Below are positions 39,853 to 49,264 of a DNA stretch of 64,000 nucleotides, one piece after another (position 1 is the stretch's first letter; every line of letters starts with the position of its first letter). The translations under genes were made by a program, and so were the position numbers. The DNA lies in assembly GCF_001507665.1 (NCBI RefSeq), contig NZ_CP013910.1:1549501-1613500 (forward strand), given 5' to 3'. Source of the DNA: Deinococcus actinosclerus (GTDB lineage: Bacteria > Deinococcota > Deinococci > Deinococcales > Deinococcaceae). Below the pieces are notes generated by a model. That model was not told the DNA's origin. It saw nothing but the letters and a program-made list of their open reading frames with translations, and ran no database searches.

Positions 39853-40026
39853 ATGGCTACCGTTCAATTTGAAAATCCCGATACCGGCGCGACCATCGAA
39901 CTGACCAACCCCGAGCTGGGCGAACTCGTCATCGACGACGAGACCGGCGTGGAATACGAGGTCGTCTCCATCGACCCCCCCCGCCTCGAGGCCGCCCCGC
40001 AGGAAGCGGAGGACTGGGGCGAGTAA
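39853..40026 (+). CDS. lysW: Amino-group carrier protein LysW, cysteine-free
   Basis: 57 residues. The C-terminal EAEDWGE, with its terminal Glu, is the site to which LysX attaches alpha-aminoadipate, protecting its amino group through the later steps. [21 protein letters not shown] aligns with the LysW core. The two CxxC zinc pairs found in Thermus LysW are wholly absent: the protein has no cysteine at all. AAGGAG precedes ATG 39853. lysX follows after an 83-bp gap containing a hairpin. Confidence 0.93.
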   Translation: MATVQFENPDTGATIELTNPELGELVIDDETGVEYEVVSIDPPRLEAAPQEAEDWGE

Positions 40027-40036
40027 AGCGGACCCA

Positions 40037-40086
40037 GCGGGCGGTCAGGCCCAGGCACCCCAGTGCCGCGACGCCTGACCGCCCGC
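40037..40086 (+). promoter_or_regulatory. Hairpin between lysW and lysX (attenuator or stabiliser)
   Basis: GCGGGCGGTCAGGC (40037-40050) pairs perfectly over 14 bp with GCCTGACCGCCCGC (40073-40086). The 22-nt loop holds an inner GGCAC/GTGCC stem (40054-40058, 40063-40067). Only CGCTTTCCCC follows, a weak T tract, so partial termination or 3' end protection of lysW mRNA is more likely than a full stop. Confidence 0.7.
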
Positions 40087-40109
40087 CCGCTTTCCCCCAG
40101 GAGCCCAGC

Positions 40110-40973
40110 ATGGCCGACCTCGCCGTCCTGTACGACCGCATCCGCCCCGACGAGAAGATGCTCTTCGAGGCCCTCGACGCCCTCGGCGTTCCCTACGACA
40201 AGGTCTACACCCCGCAGCTGAAGGTCACCTTCGACGAGCACGGCCGCGCCGGCGTGCCCTGGAAGGTCGCCATCGAACGCTGCGTCAGCCAGAGCCGCGG
40301 CCACGGCGTGACCCGCGCGCTGGAGGGCTTCGGGGTGAAGGTCATCAACCCCGCGCACGTCATCGAACTGTGCGGCGACAAACTCGCCACGAACGCCGCC
40401 CTGCACGCCCACGGCCTGCCCACCCCCCGCACCGGCGTGGCCTTCGACGGCGACACGGCCCTGCACCTCATCGAGGAGATGGGCTACCCGGTCGTCCTGA
40501 AACCCACCGTGGGGTCCTGGGGCCGCATGGTCAGCCGCCTGAACGACCGCGCCGCCGCCGAGGCCGTCATCGAGCACAAGGAAGTCCTGGGCGGCCCGCA
40601 GCACGGGATCTTCTACGTGCAGGAACTCATCAACAAGCCCGGGCGCGACATCCGCGCGTTCGTGGTCGGCGGAACGTGCATCGGCGCGATCTACCGGACC
40701 AGCGAACACTGGATCACGAACACCGCGCGCGGCGCGAAGGCCAGCAACTGCCCGGTCACGCCCGAGATCGCCGACCTCGCCGGGAAGGCTGCCGCGGCCG
40801 TGCAGGGGCAGATCGTCGCCATCGACCTCGTGGAGGACCCCGGCGCGCAGAACGAGTGGGGTGGCCTGAAGATCATCGAGATCAACCACACCATGGAGTT
40901 CAAGAACTCGGTCGCTACGACCGGCGTGAACATCCCGCGCCGGATGGGCGAGTACGCGATCAGCCTGCTGTAA
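40110..40973 (+). CDS. lysX: LysW-alpha-aminoadipate ligase
   Basis: 287 residues, an ATP-grasp ligase. [46 protein letters not shown] and [20 protein letters not shown] are LysX/RimK family motifs, and the last of these (N-x-x-MEFKN) is shared by LysX proteins that use LysW. It joins the alpha-amino group of aminoadipate to the C-terminal Glu of LysW. AGGAG precedes the ATG. Later pathway genes (lysZ, lysY, lysJ, lysK) are not in the window. Confidence 0.95.
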   Translation: MADLAVLYDRIRPDEKMLFEALDALGVPYDKVYTPQLKVTFDEHGRAGVPWKVAIERCVSQSRGHGVTRALEGFGVKVINPAHVIELCGDKLATNAALHAHGLPTPRTGVAFDGDTALHLIEEMGYPVVLKPTVGSWGRMVSRLNDRAAAEAVIEHKEVLGGPQHGIFYVQELINKPGRDIRAFVVGGTCIGAIYRTSEHWITNTARGAKASNCPVTPEIADLAGKAAAAVQGQIVAIDLVEDPGAQNEWGGLKIIEINHTMEFKNSVATTGVNIPRRMGEYAISLL

Positions 40974-40984
40974 GACGTCCTCCG

Positions 40985-41105
40985 GTTGAAAGATGTGCAA
41001 AAACTTTCAACTTGAGCGGATGCGAGTGGGAGCAAAGCGGGTTCCGGGCGTGAAGTTGGCAGATCGGTGGTGTTCCGATCTGGCAACGAAACAGACGGAA
41101 CCCGC
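40985..41105. other. Nested stem-loop structure of unknown kind
   Basis: After lysX, GTTGAAAG (40985-40992) pairs with CTTTCAAC (41004-41011). A second structure has an outer 10-bp stem, GCGGGTTCCG (41037-41046) with CGGAACCCGC (41096-41105), and an inner stem of 13 positions with one mismatch, 41055-41067 with 41075-41087 (GTTGGCAGATCGG and CCGATCTGGCAAC), separated by two internal 8-nt sides. It could be an RNA element, a processing site or a small mobile palindromic unit. No known family was recognised. Confidence 0.6.
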
Positions 41106-41120
41106 ACAGCGGATCAACAG

Positions 41121-41153
41121 GGGAGGCCCGGTGCGCCACACACCGGGCCTCCC
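41121..41153. terminator. Hairpin ahead of the convergent CBS-protein gene
   Basis: GGGAGGCCCGGTG (41121-41133) and CACCGGGCCTCCC (41141-41153) form a perfect 13-bp stem with a 7-nt loop, next to the stop codon of the minus-strand gene. Confidence 0.82.
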
Positions 41154-41165
41154 TCTGTCCTGGGT

Positions 41166-41792
<627 letters not shown>

Positions 41793-41922
41793 GTGCGCAG
41801 TGTACCCATCCGCAGGCCCCCGCAGTGGCCTGCGGAGCTCGGATCTCTGGATGGCAGCTCCATGTGAGGCGAGTCAGGTCACCTTCATTCGGCTCAGAAA
41901 CGCGCGTGCTACGTTGCGCAGC

Positions 41923-42411
41923 ATGAAGATCAGCGCCAAACTCGTGGCCCCCGTGGCCCTCGCCGCCGCCTTCGGCCTCGGGATGGTCAGCCCGCACGCG
42001 CAGACCACCCCCCAGAAGGTCGCGTTCGTGGACGTCACCAAACTCCTGGCCGCGCACCCCAACGACAAGAGCATCAAGGACATCCAGGCCAAGGCCGACA
42101 CCGAACTGGGCGCCCTGGACAAGCAGATCAAGGCCATCGACGCCAAGGGCGCCAGCGCCACCGCCGCCGAGAAGCAGACCCGCGACACGCTGGTCAAGAC
42201 CATCCAGGCCAAAGCCGCCGAGTACGACAAGCAGATCGATCCCAAGGTGACCGAGATCGAGCAGGCCGTCGACAAGGCCGTGAGCGCCGTGGCCAAGAGC
42301 AACGGCTACAGCATCGTCATGGACAAGACCGTCGCGGCCAAGAGTGGCCTCGTGATCTACGCGGACGACAGCACCGACCTGACCAGCGCCGTCGTCAAGA
42401 ACATCAAGTAA
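41923..42411 (+). CDS. Skp/OmpH-like periplasmic chaperone
   Basis: 162 residues. A signal peptide (about residues 1-26, [17 protein letters not shown]) leads into [15 protein letters not shown], the OmpH opening strand, then a long charged alpha-helical coiled coil (residues 45-125), and [21 protein letters not shown], the closing strands. These proteins shield unfolded outer-membrane proteins. TACGTT lies 7 nt before ATG 41923. A divergent copy follows. Confidence 0.9.
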   Translation: MKISAKLVAPVALAAAFGLGMVSPHAQTTPQKVAFVDVTKLLAAHPNDKSIKDIQAKADTELGALDKQIKAIDAKGASATAAEKQTRDTLVKTIQAKAAEYDKQIDPKVTEIEQAVDKAVSAVAKSNGYSIVMDKTVAAKSGLVIYADDSTDLTSAVVKNIK

Positions 42412-42489
42412 TCCCTCTCTGCGCGCTGGCTGTTCTCCTGTCACCCGGGCAGGACAGTCAGCGCCTTCACGTCTGTATGGAGGTGCCCC

Positions 42490-42957
42490 ATGAACCGATT
42501 CCTGACGCTCCTGCCCCTGGCCCTGCTCGCCACCGTGCCCCACGCCCAGCAGAGCAAGAACCGCGTCGGTCTGGTCAACGTCCAGAGCGTGATCAAGTCG
42601 ATGAGCGGCAGCAAGACCTACCTCGACCTCAACGCCAAGTCCAGCAGCGATCTCAAGGCCCGTCAGGCTGCCCTCCAGACGCTCGCCACCAAGGCCGCCA
42701 GGGGCAGCGCCGCCGACAAGGCCGCCCTGACCAAGGCGCAGCAGGACTACGCCAAAGCCCGTGACAGCTACGTCAAGCAGATCGAGGCGGCCTTCAAGCC
42801 CCTCGCCACCAAGCTGAACACAGCCGTGGCCAAGGTCGCCAAGACCAACGGCTACAGCATCGTGATGGACGCCAGCGTGGCGGCCCAGACCAGCCTCATC
42901 GTCCACGCCAACCCGGGCGTGGATCTGACCCAGGCGGTCATCAAGGAAGTCAAGTAG
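42490..42957 (+). CDS. Skp/OmpH-like periplasmic chaperone, second copy
   Basis: 155 residues. A signal peptide (NRFLTLLPLALLATVPHAQ) precedes VGLVNVQSVIKSM, a helical arm rich in Ala, Lys and Gln, and [21 protein letters not shown]. It shares the fold and end motifs with the preceding gene but the middle is diverged, indicating an old tandem duplication. AGGTGC precedes ATG 42490. A 13-bp terminator hairpin closes the unit. Confidence 0.9.
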   Translation: MNRFLTLLPLALLATVPHAQQSKNRVGLVNVQSVIKSMSGSKTYLDLNAKSSSDLKARQAALQTLATKAARGSAADKAALTKAQQDYAKARDSYVKQIEAAFKPLATKLNTAVAKVAKTNGYSIVMDASVAAQTSLIVHANPGVDLTQAVIKEVK

Positions 42958-42981
42958 GCCCGCTGCGACAGACGCAAGCAG

Positions 42982-43014
42982 GGGAGGGCGTGCCACTGAT
43001 GGGCACGCCCTCCC
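42982..43014. terminator. Hairpin after the Skp-like pair
   Basis: GGGAGGGCGTGCC (42982-42994) pairs perfectly with GGCACGCCCTCCC (43002-43014), 7-nt loop. It is shared with the convergent minus-strand gene. Confidence 0.85.
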
Positions 43015-43032
43015 TCCTGTTGACTGCCGGCC

Positions 43033-43524
43033 TCAGAGCTTGATGGTCTCGTTCTCACCCTGGTGCGGCTGCTCGCCCTTGATCAGCCCCTTGGCGAGGC
43101 TGATCAGGCTGCGCACCTTCCCGTCGCTCTCCCAGTACTCGGCGCCGTTCGCGGCGATATGGATGAGCTGAATGTTCGGATCTTCCTTGCCCTGGGGGAA
43201 GTACGCCTTGTAGAAGTCACTCCAGAGCTCGTCCAGCTTGGCGCGGTCCTCCACGAGCTGGGCGGTGCCGTTCACGCTGACGTACACGCCCTTGTCGGGG
43301 TGGGAGTAGCTGACGTTCACCTGGGGGTGCAGGCGCATGGCGGCCACCTGCGCCGTGTCCTTCCCGCCGATGAACCAGATGTCGCCGTCGAACTCGACAT
43401 CCTGGGTGGTCATGGGGTGGCCGTGCAGGTGCCCTTTCTCGGTCTGGACGGTCAGCATGGCGAACTTCACGCCGTTGATCAGGGACGCGATCTTCTTGAC
43501 GCTGTCGGTGCTCGTCTGGGTCAT
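43033..43524 (-). CDS. Pyridoxamine 5'-phosphate oxidase-fold protein (general stress protein 26-like)
   Basis: 163 residues forming a split beta-barrel flavin-binding fold: VKFAMLTVQTEKGHLHGHPMT, DGDIWFIGGKDTAQVA, PQVNVSYSHPDKGVYVSV and DELWSDFYKAYFPQGKEDPN are characteristic of the Ydag/GSP26 group. It binds FMN or F420-type cofactors, and members are stress induced. GAGG lies 10 nt before ATG 43524, and this start fits the family better than a longer frame beginning at 43572. Confidence 0.88.
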   Translation of the reverse strand: MTQTSTDSVKKIASLINGVKFAMLTVQTEKGHLHGHPMTTQDVEFDGDIWFIGGKDTAQVAAMRLHPQVNVSYSHPDKGVYVSVNGTAQLVEDRAKLDELWSDFYKAYFPQGKEDPNIQLIHIAANGAEYWESDGKVRSLISLAKGLIKGEQPHQGENETIKL

Positions 43525-43689
43525 GCGCGGAGCCTCGCACGGCCTTTCCGGGCAGAATGCAGCCACTCGCACCGTATGAACGGCGTGTCAACCCGACGTA
43601 AACCCGGCCTCACCGCCACATGAGTGGGTCCGCCCGGGCGCCCGGAGCAGGCCTGACTGACCGCGAAATGCCTGGGCCCCAACGAGTAA

Positions 43690-43715
43690 GGCGACCCTCC
43701 GTGTGGAGGGTCGCC
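43690..43715 (-). terminator. Terminator-like hairpin downstream of the ClC gene
   Basis: GGCGACCCTCC (43690-43700) and GGAGGGTCGCC (43705-43715) form a perfect 11-bp stem with a GTGT loop (plus strand), 36 bp beyond the ClC stop. Confidence 0.72.
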
Positions 43716-43750
43716 GGTGAGTCGGGAGAGCCTGCGGGGTCGGTCAGGGG

Positions 43751-45397
43751 TCAGGCGCCTGGCAGGCGCAGCACGCCCTCCAGGGCGGTATAGGCGTCCG
43801 GGCGGGCCAGGAACACCAGTTCGTCGGTCTCGGTCAGGCGCAGTTCCGGGCGTGGCAGGCGCACCGAGCCGTCCCGCACGACCCCCACCACCTCCACACC
43901 GGGCGGCAGCGTCACCACGCCCAGCCGGGCGCCCCGCCAGCTGGCCGGGACCACGCGGCGGTACAGTTCCCGGTCACTGGAAGGAGGCGGCAGCTGATCC
44001 GCGCCCTGCGGAACGGCCGGGACGTCCAGATCGTAGGGCACGGCGGGCAGCTCGGGCTGGCGGCGCGGAATGTACCGCACGGTGTCGGGCAGCCAGGCGG
44101 GCGTCCCCGCATGCACCCCACTTTCCCGGCGGGCATGAACCTGACTGTCGATCAGCCCCCGCGCGCCACTCAGCAGATGCGCGAGCCCACTGGCCGCCAG
44201 GGTGACCGGCATGAGGGCCTCGCCACCCCAGGTGACCGTCAGGAGGGTCGCGGCGAGCGGCACGTTCAGGGTGACGGTCAGGAACGCGGCGGCGCCCACC
44301 ATGGCCGCCACGGCCGGATCGACGCCCAGCAGGTTGGCCAGCCCGACGCCCAGCAGACCACCCACCCCCACGGACGGCAGGACCCCACCGCCGAGCGCGA
44401 CGTGCAGGCCCAGCGCGAGAAGCACCCAGCGCCACGCGGCCTGCCCGGCCCCCTCGGCGCCCACGAATCCACCGGCGCCCAGCTGCAGCCAGCCCAGCCC
44501 GTCGCCCAGTACGGCCGGGCTGAGATTCAGGGCCGCCACGGCGGTCAGCAGGCCCACTGCGGCCGCGAACGCCGGGCGGCGCCAGCCGCGCAGGGTGCCG
44601 GAAGGCAGTGCCGCGCAGCTCAGGAGGGCCAGCCAGCCCAGCAGCGTCGCCCCCAGGGCCACCAGCAGGAAGGCCGGGAGCTGACCGGCCGCCGGGACCT
44701 GCACGTCCGGAAAGGTGAGCAGCGGCGTGAACCCGAAGGCCAGGCCGTACACGGCGGTCCCGGCGACCGCCGCGAGCAGGCAGGGCATGACGACCTCGAA
44801 CTCGAACTCGAAGCGGCGGTAGAGCACCTCGGCGATCAGCACGGCCGCCGCGAGCGGCGCGTGCAGCACGGTTCCCAGGCCCGCCGCGGCGCCCGCCAGC
44901 GTCAGCGTGCGCACCTCCACCGCGTCCAGGCGGGTCACGCGCTGCATGAGGCGCGCGCCCAGCATGCCGGTCATGGTGAACGGCGCGTCCCGGCCGACCA
45001 GCAGCCCCGAGGCCTGCCCGATCAGGGTGGCGGCCAGCGTCCGCAGCTGCGCGGGCAGCCCCGGCCACTGGCCGCGCTGGTGGTAGCCCCGGACAAGCTG
45101 CGTGAGCGGATCGCCGGCGCCGGCCGGAATCAGCGCGGCGTAGGCGGCCGCCGCGACCGGCAGCGCCAGCAGGCCCCAGTGCGCGAAGCTGCCGAAGGCC
45201 ATCATCAGGCCGCCTTCCCCGGAGGTGCCGGGCGGGGCGTAATCGGTCAGCCGCACGGCCAGCCCGATCAGCACGTCGAGGGCGAGACGCAGCACGATGC
45301 ACAGGCCACCCACCAGCGCGCCGAGCAGCACGCTGAGCACCACCAGTCGTCCGGTTTCCAGTCGGTGCAGTACGGCGCGGGGCAACGGGGAACGCAT
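43751..45397 (-). CDS. ClC-family chloride channel/transporter with C-terminal TrkA-C-like domain
   Basis: 548 residues. About ten to twelve hydrophobic helices include GLLVGRDAPFTMTGMLGARL (the ClC GREGP-type filter motif, here GRDAP), and GLGTVLHAPLAAAVLIAEVLY and SVGVGGLLGVGLANLLG motifs. After residue 440 a soluble domain (LGVVTLPPGVEVVGVVRDG, LTETDELVFLA) matches TrkA-C/RCK-C regulatory domains. It moves Cl- or F- across the inner membrane. TAGCAT is 8 nt before ATG 45397. Confidence 0.9.
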   Translation of the reverse strand: MRSPLPRAVLHRLETGRLVVLSVLLGALVGGLCIVLRLALDVLIGLAVRLTDYAPPGTSGEGGLMMAFGSFAHWGLLALPVAAAAYAALIPAGAGDPLTQLVRGYHQRGQWPGLPAQLRTLAATLIGQASGLLVGRDAPFTMTGMLGARLMQRVTRLDAVEVRTLTLAGAAAGLGTVLHAPLAAAVLIAEVLYRRFEFEFEVVMPCLLAAVAGTAVYGLAFGFTPLLTFPDVQVPAAGQLPAFLLVALGATLLGWLALLSCAALPSGTLRGWRRPAFAAAVGLLTAVAALNLSPAVLGDGLGWLQLGAGGFVGAEGAGQAAWRWVLLALGLHVALGGGVLPSVGVGGLLGVGLANLLGVDPAVAAMVGAAAFLTVTLNVPLAATLLTVTWGGEALMPVTLAASGLAHLLSGARGLIDSQVHARRESGVHAGTPAWLPDTVRYIPRRQPELPAVPYDLDVPAVPQGADQLPPPSSDRELYRRVVPASWRGARLGVVTLPPGVEVVGVVRDGSVRLPRPELRLTETDELVFLARPDAYTALEGVLRLPGA

Positions 45398-45483
45398 CGC
45401 CGCCCATGCTAGACCATTTCATGCGGTGCGCGGCGGCGCGCGCCAGCCGTGAACATGAACGGCGCTTAAAGTCGCGGCGGGCC

Positions 45484-45511
45484 TTCACAAACTGCGCGTG
45501 GCGCGTAAGAT
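45484..45511 (+). promoter_or_regulatory. Promoter of sodA
   Basis: TTCACA (45484-45489) and TAAGAT (45506-45511) are 16 bp apart; the transcript would have a leader of about 65 nt with AAGGAG before the start codon. Confidence 0.6.
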
Positions 45512-45583
45512 ACGTGCCGGTACTCCGGAGACGGGGCGCGGCGCGGCGCCGCGAGACCCGCCCGGCCTGAAAGGAGCTTCACC

Positions 45584-46207
45584 ATGGCCTACGAACTGCC
45601 CACGCTGCCCTACGCCTACGACGCCCTCGAACCCCACATCGACGCGCGCACCATGGAGATCCACCACACCAAGCACCACCAGACCTACGTGGACAACGCG
45701 AACAAGGCGCTCGAAGGCACCGAGTTTGCTGGCATGCCGGTCGAGGACCTGATCCAGAAACTCGATCAGGTGCCCGCCGACAAGAAGAACGCGCTGCGCA
45801 ACAATGCCGGCGGCCACGCCAACCACAGCCTGTTCTGGCAGGTCATGGGGCCCCAGGGCAGCGGCCAGCCCAGCGGCGAACTGGCCGACGCGATCAGCGC
45901 GGCCTTCGGGTCCTTCGAGGCGTTCAAGGAGAAGTTCGAGGACGCCGCCAAGACCCGCTTCGGCAGCGGCTGGGCGTGGCTGGTCGTGAAGGACGGTCAG
46001 CTGGCCGTCGTGAGCACCGCCAACCAGGACAACCCCCTGATGGGCGAGGGCGTGGCCGGCGTCAGCGGTACCCCGATCCTGGGCGTGGACGTGTGGGAGC
46101 ACGCCTACTACCTGAACTACCAGAACAAGCGCCCCGACTACCTCAAGGCGTTCTGGAACGTCGTGAACTGGGACGAGGTCGCGCGCCGCTACGCCGCCGC
46201 GAAGTAA
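45584..46207 (+). CDS. sodA: Superoxide dismutase (Mn/Fe family)
   Basis: 207 residues. [13 protein letters not shown] opens the Mn/Fe-SOD domain; [27 protein letters not shown] and [15 protein letters not shown] contain the three His and the Asp that bind the metal. The sequence resembles Mn enzymes of Deinococcus and Thermus. It removes superoxide in the cytosol. AAGGAG precedes the ATG, and a hairpin with an A-rich/T-rich border follows the stop. Confidence 0.97.
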   Translation: MAYELPTLPYAYDALEPHIDARTMEIHHTKHHQTYVDNANKALEGTEFAGMPVEDLIQKLDQVPADKKNALRNNAGGHANHSLFWQVMGPQGSGQPSGELADAISAAFGSFEAFKEKFEDAAKTRFGSGWAWLVVKDGQLAVVSTANQDNPLMGEGVAGVSGTPILGVDVWEHAYYLNYQNKRPDYLKAFWNVVNWDEVARRYAAAK

Positions 46208-46220
46208 CCTCAGGTCAGGA

Positions 46221-46249
46221 AAACGCGCCCCGTTCACAGGGGCGCGTTT
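46221..46249. terminator. Terminator shared by sodA and asnS
   Basis: AAACGCGCCCC (46221-46231) pairs with GGGGCGCGTTT (46239-46249), with A and T residues at both bases, suiting convergent use. Confidence 0.85.
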
Positions 46250-46261
46250 CTCCTTGGTCGT

Positions 46262-47605
46262 TCAGGGACGCATGCGTGTCAGCATGCGCGGGAAGGGAAT
46301 CGCCTCGCGGATGTGGTCGATCCCGGTGATCCAGGCGATCACGCGCTCCAGGCCCATCCCGAAGCCCGCGTGTGGCATGCTGCCCGTCTTGCGCAGGTCC
46401 AGGTACCACTCGAAGGCCTCCAGCGGCAGGCCCTCATGCTCGATGCGGGACCTGAGCAACTCGTAGTCGTGGATGCGTTCGCTGCCGCCGATGATCTCGC
46501 CGTAGCCCTCGGGCGCGATCATGTCGTCGCACAGCGCCACGCGGGGGTCCTGCGGGTCGGGCTGCATGTAGAACGCCTTGATGGCCGCCGGGTACCGCTC
46601 GATGATCACGGGGCGGTCGAAGTGGTGGCCCAGGATCGTCTCGTGCGGTGCGCCCAGGTCGTCGCCCCACTCGACGGGCTGCACGTCCTCCTGCACGTTG
46701 GCGGGCAGGTCGCGGTCCTCGATGTGCTGGCGGATGATGTCCAGCGCGGCGGTGTACGTCACGCGCGGGTAGTTCCCTTCCGCGGCGCCCGCCAGTTTGC
46801 TCTGGTCGCGCCCGAGGATCTTCAGTTCCTCTTGGCATTCGTCCAGCACGCGGCGCACCAGGAAGCTCACGAAGCGCTCCTGCAGGGCCATGTTCTCCGT
46901 ATGGTTGCTGGGGACGACCTCGGGTTCGATCATCCAGAATTCCAGCAGGTGCCGGCGGGTCTTGCTCTTCTCGGCGCGGAAGGTCGGGCCGAAGGTGTAC
47001 ACCTTGCCGAACGCGAACGCGCCCGCCTCGGCGTGCAGCTGCCCCGTCTGGGACAGGTACGCCTTGTCCTCGCCGAACAGGTCGATCTCGAACAGTTCGG
47101 TGGTGCCCTCGGCGGCGTTCGGAGTGAAGAACGGCGCGTCGAAGCGGATGAATCCCTCGCCGTGGAAGAAGTCCACCACGGCGCGCTGCACGCTGTCGCG
47201 CACGCGCATGATCGCCCAGGGGCGGCGGTGGCGCAGCCACACGTGGCGGTGGTCCATCAGGAACTCGATGCCGTGCTCCTTGGGCGTGATGGGGTACTCG
47301 CCGTGGTTCTCGCTGATCACGGTCAGGTCCCGCAGGCTGAGTTCCACGCCGCCCGGGGCGCGCTCGTCGGCGCGGACCTCACCGGTCACGGTGACGGCCT
47401 GCTCCTGCGTGAGGCGCTTGGCCTGCTTGAACACCTCCTCGGGCACGTCGGTCTTGAAGACGGTGGCCTGCACGAAGCCGCTGCCGTCACGGAGTTTCAG
47501 GAACTGGATCTTGCCCTTGCCGCTCTTGTCCTGCAGCCAGGCGTGAACGGTGACGGTCTGCCCCACGTGCTGCGCGAGGTCGTGGATACTGGAATGAACG
47601 CTCAT
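46262..47605 (-). CDS. asnS: Asparaginyl-tRNA synthetase
   Basis: 447 residues, class IIb. The N-terminal OB-fold ([19 protein letters not shown]) binds the anticodon. Class II motif 2 is [20 protein letters not shown] and motif 3 is [12 protein letters not shown]. The short sequence closely resembles Thermus AsnRS rather than AspRS2. It charges tRNA-Asn. TATACT stands 8 nt before ATG 47605, so the mRNA is probably leaderless. Confidence 0.96.
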   Translation of the reverse strand: MSVHSSIHDLAQHVGQTVTVHAWLQDKSGKGKIQFLKLRDGSGFVQATVFKTDVPEEVFKQAKRLTQEQAVTVTGEVRADERAPGGVELSLRDLTVISENHGEYPITPKEHGIEFLMDHRHVWLRHRRPWAIMRVRDSVQRAVVDFFHGEGFIRFDAPFFTPNAAEGTTELFEIDLFGEDKAYLSQTGQLHAEAGAFAFGKVYTFGPTFRAEKSKTRRHLLEFWMIEPEVVPSNHTENMALQERFVSFLVRRVLDECQEELKILGRDQSKLAGAAEGNYPRVTYTAALDIIRQHIEDRDLPANVQEDVQPVEWGDDLGAPHETILGHHFDRPVIIERYPAAIKAFYMQPDPQDPRVALCDDMIAPEGYGEIIGGSERIHDYELLRSRIEHEGLPLEAFEWYLDLRKTGSMPHAGFGMGLERVIAWITGIDHIREAIPFPRMLTRMRP

Positions 47606-47680
47606 CGCGGCTCAGTATAGGCAGCGCGCGCCCCGGACGCCCGGGACGGACGCGGCGCGGCCACCCCGTACACTGGCCGG

Positions 47681-48958
47681 GTGGGTCAACCGCTTCTGGA
47701 ATTCGGCATCCTTGTGGTACTGCTGATCATCAACGGCTTCTTCTCCGGCTCCGAGCTGGGGGTGGTGTCGGCCCGCCGCTCCCGGCTGCAGGCGCAGGCG
47801 AACGCCGGGCACCGGGGCGCGCGCCGCGCAGTGGAACTCGCCGAGAACCCCGGCGCGTTCCTGGCGACCGTGCAGATCGGTATCACTCTGATCGGGACCG
47901 TCAGCGCCGTGTTCGCCGGGGGGAGCCTCACGCGGTACCTGGAGGCGGCCCTGACGCCCGCGCTGGGCGACCTGGCCCCCAGCGCCGCGTCGGTCGGCGT
48001 GGTGCTGCTGGTCACGTTCCTGTCGCTGGTGCTGGGTGAACTGGCCCCGAAGAACATCGCGCTACGCAACCCGGAAGCGCTCGCCATGCGGGTGGCGCCC
48101 TTCTTCGCGGGGCTGGCGCGCGTCGCTGGGCCCGTCGTGTGGCTGCTGGAAGTCACCACGCGCGGGCTGCTGCGCCTGCTGGGCATGCGCGGCGAGACGC
48201 AGGAACAGATCACCGAGGAGGACGTCAAGGCGCTGGTCATGCAGGCCTCGGAGAGCGGCAGCCTGGAAGCGGGCGAGCGGGAACGCATCGATCACGTGCT
48301 GCGCTTCAACGACCGCCGCGCCCGCGATCTCATGACGCCCCGCGCGGACGCCGTGACGCTGCGCGCCGACCTGCCCCTGCCGGACCTGATCGCGTGCGTC
48401 CTGGCGAATCCCCACGACCGCTACCCCGTCACGGACGAGACCGGCGACGTGACCGGACAGGTGGCCGTAGCGGACCTGCTGCGCGCCGTGACCGAGGGGA
48501 GCAGCATCCTCGACCACGTGCAGAGCGTCGTGTTCGTCCCGGAAACCGCCTGGGCCGAGGACGTCCTGACCCGCCTGGCGGGCGAGGCCGGGCAGCGACT
48601 GGCGATCGTCGTGGACGAGTACGGCGTGTTCACGGGCCTGCTGACCACCACCGACCTCCTGACCGAACTGGCCGGCGTGAACACCCCGGACGACGAGGGC
48701 CTGCTGGTCATGCGCGACGACGGCAGTTTCCTGGTGGACGGCGGCATGCCCATGCACGACCTGCGGGACCACCTGCCGCTGCCCGCGCTGCCGCGCGAGG
48801 AGTTCAGCACGCTCGCCGGGTACGTGCTGGAGGTCCTGGGCGAGTTCCCTGCCGTGGGGGCCCGCGCCCGCCACGACGGCTGGGAACTGGAAGTGCTGGA
48901 CCTCGACGGGCCGCGCATCGACCGGGTCCTGATCACGCCGCCGGGGCAGAGGGTATAG
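47681..48958 (+). CDS. CNNM/CorC-type membrane protein (hemolysin C family)
   Basis: 425 residues. An N-terminal DUF21 domain with four membrane segments (INGFFSGSELGVVSARRSRL, GITLIGTVSAVFAGG, VLGELAPKNIALRNPE) precedes a CBS pair (ARDLMTPRADAV, ILDHVQSVVFVPE, LAIVVDEYGVFTGLLTTTD) and a C-terminal CorC_HlyC domain. The family is tied to Mg2+/Co2+ transport or resistance. TACACT is 6 nt before GTG 47681. Confidence 0.92.
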   Translation: MGQPLLEFGILVVLLIINGFFSGSELGVVSARRSRLQAQANAGHRGARRAVELAENPGAFLATVQIGITLIGTVSAVFAGGSLTRYLEAALTPALGDLAPSAASVGVVLLVTFLSLVLGELAPKNIALRNPEALAMRVAPFFAGLARVAGPVVWLLEVTTRGLLRLLGMRGETQEQITEEDVKALVMQASESGSLEAGERERIDHVLRFNDRRARDLMTPRADAVTLRADLPLPDLIACVLANPHDRYPVTDETGDVTGQVAVADLLRAVTEGSSILDHVQSVVFVPETAWAEDVLTRLAGEAGQRLAIVVDEYGVFTGLLTTTDLLTELAGVNTPDDEGLLVMRDDGSFLVDGGMPMHDLRDHLPLPALPREEFSTLAGYVLEVLGEFPAVGARARHDGWELEVLDLDGPRIDRVLITPPGQRV

Positions 48959-49264
48959 AGGGGTGTGGTGTGGGCGTCTGCCGGGTTGTGCCTGTGCAGG
49001 GCGTCACACCATGCCGACGTACGGTGAGTGCGTCAGGCCTGCGCAACGTGACGCGAGGAGTCGACCCCGGCCGCTGCGCTTTCTGAACTCTGCTGAAAGC
49101 CGCGTCAGGTTGGGACTGGAGCAGAGGGAGATCCTCGCTCCACAGACGAAAAAGGAAATTGACGACATAGAGAGAACAAAAAATTCACGGGCTAGTTAAA
49201 TCGTGAAAGTATTCACTTATTGCTGTGATGAGGTGGCCCACCATCAGGGCAGGCCAGTCGAGTG
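48959..49264. other. 306-bp intergenic region holding repeat copy A
   Basis: The first 180 bp have no gene or clear signal. The last 120 bp, including 49140-49230, are unusually AT-rich and contain one copy of the interspersed repeat described at 49169-49218. The next gene (tpiA) is convergent. Confidence 0.6.
49169..49218 (+). repeat. Interspersed repeat, copy A
   Basis: The shared pattern is AGAGAAC, 6 nt, TTCACG, 12 nt, CGTGAA, 2 nt and TATTCACT or a close variant. Here AGAGAAC is at 49171-49177, TTCACG at 49184-49189, CGTGAA at 49202-49207 and TATTCACT at 49210-49217. Spacing is identical in all three copies. The element is AT-rich against its surroundings. Confidence 0.85.

Noticed and set aside
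46262..47605. Archaeal-type AspRS2 instead of AsnRS
   Set aside because: The sequence follows Thermus AsnRS in length, OB-fold and motifs, and a bacterial AspRS is present separately at 61604-63340.
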